From positions 15,810,001 through 15,874,000 of the forward strand of contig JAMPIQ010000001.1 in NCBI GenBank assembly GCA_024699855.1: a stretch of 64,000 nt of DNA. The letters run 5' to 3'. How positions within the stretch are numbered: position 1 is the stretch's first letter; every line of letters begins with the position of its first letter. The notes under the pieces were generated by a model that worked only from the letters and a program-made list of their open reading frames with translations, was not told where the DNA came from and ran no database searches. Source of the stretch: Aphelenchoides besseyi (lineage: Eukaryota; Nematoda; Chromadorea; Rhabditida; Aphelenchoididae). Below are positions 55,699-64,000 of this stretch, in pieces. The position numbers were made by a program, and so were the translations under genes.

Positions 55699-56379
55699 CT
55701 AGTCGAGTTCTGCCAGCGTTAAGCCGTTCGGGGATCGGTGAGTCCATCGACGGTGGTCGGGTTTCTTGAAGAACGAGTTGAGCACGTACAGGTTCTCGGC
55801 TTCGGCAAAGTTGGCCATCGCTTGTCCTCGGACATTTCGAGCTCCTCTGCAGTACGGGCCGATGTGTTGTTGTGCGGGATTGTCGTTGCCAACTCGTGCA
55901 TTGAAGTCCCCGATCACAATGTCATAGGTGTAGTTACTGCTGATGATGGCGGTGTGCAATTGGTCAAGAAATTGGTCGTGGTCGTCGTCCTGACACGGAG
56001 CATACACTTGAGTTACTCGCATTGTTTGACCAGACGGGAACGTAAAGGTGATTTGCATGATTCGATCGGAAACATTTTCCACGCTGCTTGTGTGTTGGTC
56101 GAGTCCCGAGGTGACAATGAAGCCGACTCCCGTGTGTGTCCTTTGGTTATCTGTTCGCCCAGAGTTGTAGAAGATCAATGGAGAGGACGGGTTAAAGTCG
56201 AGTTCGGTGCGCGATGTGCCTGATCGATGTGTTTCGCTGAGGCCAATGAGATCGAAGCGGATGAGACGTAGTTCTTCAGTGAGAGTGGCGAGTCGGTTTT
56301 CGGTTGTGATGGACCGTACGTCGAACGTGCAGATTTGAAGCTCTTCTTGACGCCGTTGCCGCCTCCGCCTGTTTAGCAT
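55699..56379 (-). CDS. LINE APE-type endonuclease domain
   Basis: Frame of 226 codons with the exonuclease-endonuclease-phosphatase signature: ICTFDVRSITTENRLATLTE, FDLIGLSETHRSG (catalytic E), HTGVGFIVTSGLD, VTQVYAPCQDDDHDQFLDQL, YDIVIGDFNARVGNDNP (D-x-N), ending LTLAELD before a TAG. It nicks target DNA to prime reverse transcription. Continuation of the reading frame past the TAG (VLARKRKS) shows that the stop is a mutation in a longer polyprotein. Confidence 0.88.
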   Translation of the reverse strand: MLNRRRRQRRQEELQICTFDVRSITTENRLATLTEELRLIRFDLIGLSETHRSGTSRTELDFNPSSPLIFYNSGRTDNQRTHTGVGFIVTSGLDQHTSSVENVSDRIMQITFTFPSGQTMRVTQVYAPCQDDDHDQFLDQLHTAIISSNYTYDIVIGDFNARVGNDNPAQQHIGPYCRGARNVRGQAMANFAEAENLYVLNSFFKKPDHRRWTHRSPNGLTLAELD

Positions 56380-56492
56380 TTAGCCTGGAGGCCATCCGGG
56401 GTCCAGCAACGTTTTGGCCCGGAGAGTTCCACGTCGTTTGAACGGAGCGGCGGTATAGACCGACCGTTCAGGAGAAATACGAACGCGGGAAT

Positions 56493-56508
56493 CGCCTATT
56501 TACTTGTT
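56493..56508. repeat. Target-site duplication of the LINE, right
   Basis: Identical to 53402-53417. Confidence 0.9.
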
Positions 56509-56647
56509 AATTAGATTCTACTAACTTAAAAAGCTTCAAAAAAACAACGCCGAGAATATAAAATTCCCTCCAAATAATAAAGTCCAACAAGTAGAGAACA
56601 CAATTTATTGAACTAAATCCAGACTTACAACAGACAAGAGGCAGCAA

Positions 56648-57321
56648 TTACAATTTGACAAGTTGAAACTCTTTGCGGCCAATAACTTTGATCGAAAAGC
56701 CCAAGTCCAAAATTGAATCCGCTCCCAGAATATTGACTTCCTTGAAATGAGCCTTCGAGACTTGGCATTGGATTTTGCTGTTCTGGTCCTAAAAATTCGA
56801 AATTAATCATTTAATTCCAACTAAAAAAGCAAACCTGGATCGCGATTTCAAAGCGATCATTCTCATAGATTTCCTTGTTAGCGCCCAAAATAGCCTTCAT
56901 CGACTTCATTGTGAGGCAAGTGAACGGCGAACCCGTATCGATTAAAAACCAGACGTTGACGCTCGGCTGGTTCGGTTTTCCAGCCCACTGACAGACTAAC
57001 GAAACCATGAAGCGCAAATTTCGAACCAAGATGTGACCATTGACTGGAAAAGCTGGAGAAGAGAAGACGCCGGCAGACAGATTTCCAATTTCATAGGTTC
57101 GACCAATCTAAAATCAATCAGAATAAGAATTAAAAATAAAGGAAAAAAATAATAATTACCGTCTCAAGTTCAAGCTCGTCAATATCATTCACCAAAACAT
57201 CGAACTCATCATAAGGCATATCCAACTTCTGCCATTCATCCGACGAAGAAGACAGAAAACGAATAAAATTAGTAAAAGAATTGTAAAATAAAGCGCTTAC
57301 CTTGTTATTCTCATCAGACAT
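56648..57321 (-). CDS. Single-domain retropepsin-like aspartic protease
   Basis: Four exons with good splice signals, about 165-170 residues. The active-site block VNVWFLIDTGSPFTCLT has the D-T-G-S of aspartic proteases in retropepsin context (hydrophobic-hydrophobic-D-T-G-S-x-x-T), and the C-terminal part EVNILGADSILDLGFSIKVI has the retropepsin ILGxDxL(x)xxG motif. There is one D-T-G only, so it must dimerise, as retropepsins and DDI1-type proteases do. The N-terminus (MSDENNK, KLDMPYDEFDVLVNDIDELE) is acidic. No integrase, RT or RNase H sequence lies next to it and it has host-type introns, arguing for a domesticated or cellular protease rather than a retrotransposon part. Substrate unknown. 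Confidence 0.65.
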
Positions 57322-57383
57322 TTTGAATTGAAGAAGCGAAAAATTGAACAAACTGAAAATAAACGAATGAATAATGAATACTA

Positions 57384-58763
57384 CAGGGTGGTTAAAAATG
57401 AACTCCCACTTTTTTTCCCGAAAAAAAAATTTTTGAAATGAAAAATCGGTCTGTTTTCATTTCGAGATCACAATTTATTAACAGTAATGAGTTCATCGGA
57501 TTTCCACTTGTCCCCCTTGTCGATCCAGGCAGGTTTGAAGTCGCCGATGATAGTTGGCCATGACTCGTTCGCGCATTGGTCGATCTTGTCTTAATTGGTC
57601 GGCGACTTCAACAATTGCCGTCCTCAACTCGTCGAGCGTTCTGGGACGCTGATCCGTGTTGAATATTCGGCCTTTCATGTAACCCCAAAGCCAGAAATCA
57701 CATGCTGTGAGATCAGGGGATCGAGGTGGCCAAGCCACGAGTGCTGGATGGGCACGGGTTCCTCTTCCAATCCACCGCCCCGGGAATTCACGATCGAGCA
57801 AAGTCAGAACGTTGTTCCCAATATGACACGGGGCGCCATCTTGTTGGAACAAGATGTTGTGGAAATTGGGCCAACCCCTAAGGGTTGGCAGGATCTCGTT
57901 AACCAGGGTTTGTTCCAACCACTGGGAGTTGATTCCCCGTTGACCGGCTGATGGTTCCCAAAAAATTGGGCCAATCACGCCTTCAATGCCAACGCCCATC
58001 CACACCGTCACTTTCGGGGAGGGAAAACGACAGGTATCGAACCAATGCGGGTTGGAATCTGCCCACATGATCCAATCGTGCCGATTCACACCCCCATCCA
58101 AATGAAAGTGGGCTTCATCGGTGAATAACAAGTTATTCAACCGATCCGGATCAGCCGCCAGACGCATCAACTCGTCTCGGGCAAAATTCATTCGCGTGGC
58201 GGGATCTGGAGCGTCGAGAGCGTGTGCCATCTGAAGATGGTAGGGACGCATCTTCAGGTCTTCTTTGAGGATAAGCTGGAGGGTGCTTCGTGACATCTGA
58301 GTGGTTGGCTCGTCTTCTCCATCACCACTGGGTCCAATAACGAACGGATTGCGCCTCGTTGAAAGATGAGGGTTGGCCGCAAACGCTTCTCGAACATCTT
58401 CAATTGCTTCTGCGTTTCGAACACGCCTAAAGGGCAATGAAAAAAAAAGCAAAACTCGAACACACTTGGACTTGTGCATACCGCGCTCGCCGTGCACTGA
58501 ACCAGTGGCGTAGAAGTTTTCCACCCATTTTTGGATGGTTTTGCGATCGGGGTTACGAGCATCATCATCTCCGGCATCACGACGAATTCGTTTGACAAAC
58601 TTGACGTAACAGTACGCCTCCTCAATGAACACACCAACAAACTTCGCTTTTTCTTGAGCACTGTAGCCCATAACGATTTAACAAAACTAACCGATTTTTC
58701 CAATTTTTCATTTCAAAAATTTTTTTTCGGGAAAAAAATGGGAGTTCATTTTTAACCACCCTG
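57384..58763 (-). mobile_element. IS630/Tc1/mariner-type transposon A, complete
   Basis: Near-perfect terminal inverted repeats (CAGGGTGGTTAAAAATGAAC at the left and its complement at the right, extending some 45 bp with a CCCGAAAAAAA stretch), flanked by TA at 57382-57383 and 58764-58765. 1380 bp with one transposase gene. The almost identical ends indicate a young insertion. Confidence 0.92.
57493..58671 (-). CDS. Transposase of transposon A
   Basis: 392 codons, unbroken. N-terminal helix-turn-helix region (DRKTIQKWVENFYATGSVHG), then the DDE/D catalytic core: NNLLFTDEAHFHLDGG (first D), FHNILFQQDGAPCHIGNNVL (second D), and WPPRSPDLTACDFWLWGYMK. Counting from the second D, the D of SPD is 41 residues on and the D of CDF 46, longer than the 34 of mariner and Tc1. 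A stretch KCVRVLLFFSLPF near residue 75 interrupts the conserved region before RRVRNAEAIEDVREAF and reads like an unspliced intron (GTATGC...CCCTTTAG), although removing it would shift the frame by 55 nt. Cuts and pastes the element into TA sites. Confidence 0.9.
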   Translation of the reverse strand: MGYSAQEKAKFVGVFIEEAYCYVKFVKRIRRDAGDDDARNPDRKTIQKWVENFYATGSVHGERGMHKSKCVRVLLFFSLPFRRVRNAEAIEDVREAFAANPHLSTRRNPFVIGPSGDGEDEPTTQMSRSTLQLILKEDLKMRPYHLQMAHALDAPDPATRMNFARDELMRLAADPDRLNNLLFTDEAHFHLDGGVNRHDWIMWADSNPHWFDTCRFPSPKVTVWMGVGIEGVIGPIFWEPSAGQRGINSQWLEQTLVNEILPTLRGWPNFHNILFQQDGAPCHIGNNVLTLLDREFPGRWIGRGTRAHPALVAWPPRSPDLTACDFWLWGYMKGRIFNTDQRPRTLDELRTAIVEVADQLRQDRPMRERVMANYHRRLQTCLDRQGGQVEIR

Positions 58764-58765
58764 TA

Positions 58766-59226
58766 GAAAGGCATGCAAATGCAAAAAATTTAAATGAGAA
58801 CTGTTTTTCTCTACAAAAGAAAGCAAAAAGATGCCTTGGCAAAATGTCTCATTCTTTGTGAGAAACGTTTTCAAACAGACTCTTTTGTCAAGATTTGCTA
58901 GATTTGAGTGTTGATTTGTAAAATATCACATTGAAGCGATACATTTATAAAATAATAACACATGAAAACCCGCAAACTATCAGAGTCCGCGAAAAATCCA
59001 TCAAAATCTCTTCAAATTTAAAGGCTTTAAGCCAAAAATAGTAAAAAGAGTGGTCAGATTATGACTAACTTTGTTCTTTATAATTCACGAAAATAGAGTA
59101 TTATTTTGACTGTGTGATTGAGAAGTCAATTATGATGTTTTGGATAGTTTACACATAAAAACATGCAATACACTAGAGATAGCATTTTATACAGAAGTTT
59201 GTGCGTGAACATGATTTGGATATTTT
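58766..59226. other. AT-rich DNA between two transposons
   Basis: Strongly AT-rich with stops in all frames; no feature recognised. Confidence 0.4.
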
Positions 59227-59228
59227 TA

Positions 59229-60614
59229 TTGGGTTGTTACTAAAGTTTTGTCTGATTGCGTCATGAGTGACCTAAATTAGGAATGAAAGAAATTGACCGG
59301 TCGGTTGGAAGTGTGTGAACGAAGTTCGGTTGTTCAGCTGCCTACTGTCCTAAGTATGATTTTCGTTGTAGATTAGAATTCATTCATTAAAATTAACACA
59401 AATCATCAAAAATACTCGCCATTTGAGTTGATAGTTCGGCGCCACCGTCCGGGCAATTGGGTGATTCCGCGCGTGTAGAAGGATCGATGACGGGAGGCGA
59501 AGAACGAGTTGAAGGACCGACGGAGATGATCGACGTCGTTGAATCGGCGTTCTCGTATCCACGTCTTTAGCGAACGGAAGAGATGGTAGTCCGTTGGCGA
59601 AAGGTCCGCAGAGTACGGCGGGTGCTCGATGGCCGTCCAACCCAAAGTCCTCAGGTGCTGTTGAGTTCTTCGGGCGGTGTGCGGTCGCGCGTTGTCCTGG
59701 AGCAGTAGAACGTCGTGGCGATGACGAAGGGCGGCGGCGACTCGATCCATTTGGGCACAGTACAGTTCCGAAGTGATCGTCTGCCCGCGGTCCAACAACT
59801 CCCAGTGCACAACACCTAACCGATTCCACCAAACAGAAAGCATAACTTTTGTTTGGAAAAGATTCGGCCGGGGTGTACCACCCGGTCGCTGATTGGGACG
59901 CAACCATTGCCCACGGCGATATGGATTGTCAAGTTGGACCCATGTTTCGTCGCAGGTTAGGAGCCGGTGGACGAACGGGTTGGCACGTTGCTGCTGGAGG
60001 AGATTTTCGGCAGCCCGGACTCGCCGTTGCTTCTGCAGGTCCGTCAACTCGCGGGGTACCCACCGTCCTCGTCGGTGCCGGAGACCTAAACGAGAATAAC
60101 CATTAGTGATTGTAGACATAAAGAATTGCTTGCCCGCTCGTCTTAATGTTCTCCAAACGGTTACATGGCAACAACCATTGGCCAATTCGCGAGTTGATTG
60201 CGCAGATCGATTGGACACAGCGTTGAGAATCATCGGTTGATGAACCGTTGGCGGACGTCCTGTTCGTGGTTGATCGGCCAAATCCTCGAGTCCATCGTCG
60301 AACTTTTTGAACCATCGACATGCCGTCCTCTCGGTGGTCGTTCGCGTTCCATGTGCCAAGTTGATGATGGCGGCGGCTTTGGCGGGCGAGTGATGGAGAC
60401 GATATTCGTTGAGAAGCAGAAGTCGCACTTGCTCACGAGTGAGGCCCATTTGACGAAATTAGTCAAGGAAACAGGAGTAGCGATGTCGAGAAACAGCAGA
60501 TCCAATAAATCAAATTTAACACTTCGTTTAATTTCCAATCGACCGGTCAATTTCTTTCGTTCCAATTTTAGAAAATGCATTGCGCAATCAGACAAAACTT
60601 TAGTAACAACCCAA
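59229..60614 (-). mobile_element. mariner-type transposon B, complete
   Basis: Inverted repeats of about 80 bp begin TTGGGTTGTTACTAAAGTTT on both ends and include GAAAGAAATTGACCGGTCG; flanked by TA on both sides (59227-59228, 60615-60616). 1386 bp. The outer 30 bp are identical and the inner part about 85% identical. It ends only 47 bp before duplicated block 2. Confidence 0.92.
59406..60449 (-). CDS. mariner transposase (DD34D)
   Basis: 347 codons, unbroken. HTH region LNEYRLHHSPAKAAAIIN and WFKKFDDGLEDLADQPRTGR; the WVPRELT linker (WVPHEL in mariners); catalytic residues in LLTCDETWVQLDN, VLLLQDNARPHTAR and PPYSADLSPTDYHLFRSLKT, with exactly 34 residues between the second D and the D of TDYHLF. 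That is the mariner signature. Between LRRAG and HRRGRWVPREL lies a 16-residue insert, encoded by 48 bp that starts GCAAGC and ends CGTTTAG, which would make an in-frame GC-AG intron. The gene looks intact and could be active. Confidence 0.93.
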   Translation of the reverse strand: MGLTREQVRLLLLNEYRLHHSPAKAAAIINLAHGTRTTTERTACRWFKKFDDGLEDLADQPRTGRPPTVHQPMILNAVSNRSAQSTRELANGCCHVTVWRTLRRAGKQFFMSTITNGYSRLGLRHRRGRWVPRELTDLQKQRRVRAAENLLQQQRANPFVHRLLTCDETWVQLDNPYRRGQWLRPNQRPGGTPRPNLFQTKVMLSVWWNRLGVVHWELLDRGQTITSELYCAQMDRVAAALRHRHDVLLLQDNARPHTARRTQQHLRTLGWTAIEHPPYSADLSPTDYHLFRSLKTWIRERRFNDVDHLRRSFNSFFASRHRSFYTRGITQLPGRWRRTINSNGEYF

Positions 60615-60661
60615 TATGTGGAAAATATGCAGTGCGCTAGAAGCCTCTATTATATGCTACT

Positions 60662-61600
60662 TGTCTAAAATGTCGATTACTTTGTTTTTAGCTTTTTGAA
60701 AGACGTGGAGCCACTAGTCCATGTGCCACTTGGTCTTTTGAAAAAGTTGTGTCGTCACTCTGCTTTGATATACAATGAATTTGTTATCTACAATCCCAAG
60801 CGTGTTCGACATCGTTACCTTCTTTATATTCGTTTTGTTCGCGGCAATCCGCGAATCCAATAGCTTTTCAGTTTGGTCATCATTTTTGCTCATCTCACAT
60901 TTGCATCTCATTAAATTTGTAGGCAATTAACGAAGAAGACATTTCCGATGAGTCTATTTATAAAAATCACAAAAGAAAGCAAAGAACGAAAACCGCAACA
61001 CCAATCAATCACCCAACGGAAAACAATCAGCGACTGTTTTACAATAACGAGAAGAAGAGACGATTACCTATAGCGGTCTTTAAACTGATCTGTTCGCCGA
61101 TTTCGTTGACAACCCATTGGTTTGTCTTTGTCGCGCGTGAACTGTGGTCTTTGCAATCCAATCAGTCGTTTACTTTCAGTTTTATCGTCCAGTTCTTATC
61201 GTTAAACCAACTGGTTTGTTGAAAAAAATGAAAAAAAGAAATTGGTAAGTCGAATGAGAAGTTGCGTTTCAACCTTCTGTTTCAGCGATTCTCTCCGTTT
61301 CTGATAAGAAAGGACTCGTTGATTTGGCCAAACAGTTGGATCAGTCGGGACTTCAGCTTGTGGCTTCCGGTGGTACGGCCAAAGAGCTGAGAGACAATGG
61401 ACTCAACGTCAAGTAAGTGATCTTCACGAATCGTCTACGAGAAATGCAATTCAGAGATGTTTCGGAGATCACGAAGTTCAACGAAATGCTCGGCGGCAGA
61501 GTTAAAACTTTGCATCCGGCCGTTCATGCCGGTATTTTGGCTCGAGACTCAGCTGATGACCGGAAACAACTTGAGGTAAACGGGAATTCGATTGCAATCA
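60662..61600. repeat. Direct duplication, copy 2 (PARP 3' exon + ATIC 5' exons)
   Basis: 939 bp; partner of 48211-49148. The left edge is unmarked intron sequence of PARP; the right edge is internal to the ATIC gene, which continues normally from here. Confidence 0.95.
60692..60863 (+). pseudogene. Duplicate of the last PARP exon
   Basis: Encodes FLKDVEPLVHVPLGLLKKLC, the LIYNEFVIYNP active-site glutamate and the stop, exactly as in 48241-48412, but the preceding exons are replaced by transposon B. It cannot be expressed as a PARP. Confidence 0.9.
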
Positions 61601-64000
61601 ATGGATTTATAGGAAAACAACTTCGAATACGTGAAATTTGTAATCTGCAATTTGTATCCCTTCGAACGTACGATCAAACAGCCGGATTGCACGTTGGAAA
61701 CGGCAATTGAAAACATCGACATTGGAGGAGTCACGTTGCTTCGGGCAGCAGCCAAAAATCATTCTCGAGTTACAATCGTTTGTGATCCCGACGACTATCA
61801 GAAGGTCATACAAGAGGTCAGTTATCGTTTACAAGCTCGATTAGAACTTACATGCGAAACAAGTCGATTATCTTCCGCTATTTTGAGTCACTGAACTCTC
61901 TCGACTATGTTAGTTTATTGTGTTCTTTGCTATAAAACGCGGAAGTTTTTGATTTGAATTGAATTTCGGGTCTCTTGGGAATACGACCATCGGGTCAGAA
62001 AGTTGTCATTTTGACTGCTCTCCAAACCGTTTAATTGAGGCTACGAGCTATGATCCGCTGTTTTTATCTCTGATTTTCAGCTTCGCGACAACCACGGCGA
62101 TGTTCGTGCGGAAACTCGTAAAGAATTGGCGTTGAAAGTAAGTTCTGAGCGTGTTGTCTTAAGATACCAAAACTCATGGGCATTAGGAATCGGGTGTTTT
62201 ATGACAGCTGTTGAGTTTCAAAAACATTTGTTGTGTGTGTTGCTTGTTATTTTTGGTCCCTCAATTTACATAACCGAGTAGCTCGATTGACCTTTAGCAC
62301 TCGGTGCTTATTGTCGCTGTTCCCGACGTTTCCCCATGGTTGTTCACGGCGAAAAGTGAGTTTCAGAGTAGACGAAACCCGGCAGTAATCTCTCGACAGG
62401 GTAATTGAAGGTCGAGAACAAAGGGGTAAAATTGAATTCGCGTTTGTTTGTTTCAAATTCCCTCGAGAGTATGTTTTCACGTCGTTCGAAAAGAATCAAA
62501 ATTCTTTTTTCTTCTCGGAATCTTTCAATTGCTCATCACAAAAAGGAAAAGCAGACGAGTTCATCGAAGCGAAACCAACTTGTCAATTTGGCCTCCACTC
62601 CTCTCTGAGAGTCATTACCGAGTAGATGGGCAAAAAATGATGACGCGTTTTTGAAACGACCGCCCAGTTACTTTCGGACCGTTGGAGTAAGTTTGTCGCC
62701 AAAAAATTTAACGGCAAACCGAAAATTCGAAAAACTTTTTTTCGACTTTTAATTCTCCTCCAGACCCTCAACTATGATTCATCGTTGAGCGATGTCGCGC
62801 ATTTCGTCAATGGCTCGTTTCCGCAAAGAAGCGGCGGCCGCTTCGGCCAACGGCACCACCATCACAATCAACGATTATGACTCTCAGATTGCGGGCACAT
62901 CACGCGAAATTTCCATCGAAGAAGAGTGTCGAAGAAGAAGCCGTTCGGGATCGCGATTGCTGTTGGAATCGTTCTCCAGACGCACGAGCATCTTCTCGAA
63001 GATCGTTTTTGAGTCAACGGTAAGAGACACCCGAATTCTGAACTTAAAGCTTAGTGTTGTGAGAGAAATCGTAGGAGTGAATAGTTACAAAGACATGAAC
63101 TGCGGAGTCGCAAAAAGTGTGCAATGAGCTGTGTTTTTGAATGAAAGTAACAATGGTCTTGGGATGATAATAAGCTTAAAGTTCAACTGTAACTCTTGTA
63201 TTCTTTTCAGGCTTTTGAGCACACTGCATCATACGACGACTCGATTAGCGGTTTTATGCGTCGACAGTTCGCTGGAAACGGTCAACGACAGTTGAATTTG
63301 CGCTACGGGATGAATCCCCATCAAAGCCATGATGCCGAGTTGTATTCTTTACAATCGAATATGCCAATCAAAGGTCAGTTTCAAAAGATTGGTTTAGTGG
63401 AGACTGGGAAACCAAAAATTAAACTTCTTGATCTCATTTTTTAAGTTCTCAACGGAGCTCCGGGTTACATTAACATCTTAGACGGTTTGAATGCTTGGCA
63501 ACTGGTCAGTGAATTGGCAGTCGCAACATCGCAACCTGCTGCCGCTTCTTTTAAAGTAAGTTAAGCAAATTAATCATCACAAGTGATTGGATTTTGTAGC
63601 ACGTTTCTCCAGCTGGAGCGGCAATTGGATTACCGTTGAACGATGCCGAATTACAATCCTGTTTTGTCTCTGATTTGCCGTTGGATTCACGAAAACCGTC
63701 GTTGGCAGCCGCTTATGCGAGAGCCCGAGGCGCCGATCGAATGTCGTCTTTCGGCGACTTTGTTGCTCTTTCCGAACGTTGCGACGAGTTGACAGCGAAG
63801 ATCATAAGTCGAGAGGTGTCTGACGGAGTGATTGCACCCGATTACGACGATGCTGCGTTGTCTTTGTTGGCCAAGAAAAAGAATGGTAACTACACAATTC
63901 TGAAGGTCTGAGTTGTCAACAACCGGCTTAATTCAACGGTATTATTTAGATTGATCCTCGATATTTGCCCGGCGAATCGGAGATTCGAACGATTTTCGGG
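61228..64000 (+). CDS. ATIC: Bifunctional purine biosynthesis protein ATIC (AICAR transformylase / IMP cyclohydrolase), partial at window end
   Basis: About ten exons visible. IMP cyclohydrolase part: [85 protein letters not shown]. Transformylase part: [60 protein letters not shown] (with the K-H dyad), [40 protein letters not shown], then [19 protein letters not shown] and [17 protein letters not shown] at the end of the window. It catalyses the last two steps of de novo IMP synthesis. The ATG at 61228-61230 is followed by seven A residues instead of six, which puts it out of frame with exon 2 (the true frame has TGA just upstream). A 1.07-kb intron separates ELALK (62138) from [10 protein letters not shown] (63211) and contains another exon-like frame. 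Confidence 0.93.
62792..63019 (+). CDS. Exon-like frame in the large ATIC intron (alternative first exon or nested gene)
   Basis: ATG-initiated frame of 76 codons: [69 protein letters not shown], followed by a GTAAGA donor. Composition (Ser/Arg-rich with acidic patch) looks like real coding sequence, unlike the surrounding intron. The donor is in the same phase (0) as the ATIC exon ending ELALK, so splicing to the [10 protein letters not shown] exon would stay in frame and give a transformylase-only isoform with a new N-terminus. It could equally be the first exon of an unrelated nested gene or an old insertion. No family match known to me. Confidence 0.4.

Larger units (their letters stand above)
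53418..56492 (-). mobile_element. RTE-type LINE, nearly full length, inactive
   Basis: Inserted on the minus strand between perfect 16-bp target-site duplications. It has a short 5' UTR, an APE-type endonuclease, a reverse transcriptase and an AT-rich tail with GTGAATAAAAC at the 3' end (about 53420-53440). An in-frame TAG just after the endonuclease (about 55698) and a frameshift in the reverse transcriptase near 54720 make it inactive. 3075 bp. Confidence 0.9.

Overview
The window is nuclear DNA of a nematode. The strongest evidence is a spliced-leader (SL) RNA gene at 17190-17290: a 22-nt SL1-type leader followed directly by a GT donor, an Sm site and a 3' terminal hairpin. Other support: most genes have many short introns with T-rich TTTCAG-type acceptors, several start codons sit just downstream of an unpaired acceptor (as expected for trans-splicing), and there is a two-domain ShK secreted protein and two worm-style CK1/tau-tubulin-kinase-like kinases. 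I cannot name the species or clade.

Layout. 0.3-5.3 kb (minus): an unrecognised multi-exon gene followed by a GM130/GOLGA2 golgin. 6.1-9.3 kb (plus): FHA + AT-hook + PHD protein resembling TCF19. 9.6-12.6 kb (minus): PHAX, then an OST-alpha/TMEM184-type membrane protein. 13.3-22 kb: gene-poor and fast-evolving, with a truncated CCDC51 copy, an ShK protein, a small Cys-rich secreted protein, the SL RNA gene, a decayed type I membrane protein, and a roughly 220-bp inverted repeat. 22.4-24.1 kb: kinase 1. 24.4 kb: U2 snRNA. 24.6-30.4 kb: repeats, with a 170-bp tandem array, broken LINE pieces, and a MITE sitting at the edge of a U2 fragment. 30.5-32.7 kb: kinase 2 and an NPC2-like protein, 121 bp apart. 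33.3-39.4 kb: full-length DENND5. 39.7-41 kb: SLC35D nucleotide-sugar transporter. 41.3-42.2 kb: unrecognised exons. 42.2-42.4 kb: second U2 gene in opposite orientation. 43.2-45.7 kb: CCDC51/MITOK and ECSIT, convergent. 45.9-48.4 kb: ribosomal protein eL20, cytochrome c and a minimal PARP, closely spaced on one strand. 48.8-64 kb: ATIC (purH).

The most unusual architecture is at 48.2-61.6 kb. A block of about 938 bp (last PARP exon plus first ATIC exons) occurs twice in direct orientation with one visible indel. The copies are separated by 11.5 kb of foreign DNA: a 5'-truncated Helitron helicase, an RPA-like OB-fold gene, an RTE-type LINE with a 16-bp target duplication, a single-domain retropepsin-like gene, and two complete IS630/Tc1/mariner elements with terminal inverted repeats. 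The upstream ATIC copy keeps the reading frame of its start but is cut off by the Helitron; the downstream copy is otherwise complete but has an extra A just after the start codon.

Functional themes: Golgi/endosomal traffic (GM130, DENND5, SLC35D, NPC2), snRNA biology (two U2 genes, SL RNA, PHAX) and mitochondrial function (CCDC51, ECSIT, cytochrome c). Short same-strand spacings (kinase 2-NPC2, eL20-cytochrome c, DENND5-SLC35D, PHAX-OST-alpha) are compatible with nematode operons but this is inference. Exon boundaries are read by eye from GT/AG signals and frame; coordinates given for genes span start to stop codon, introns included.
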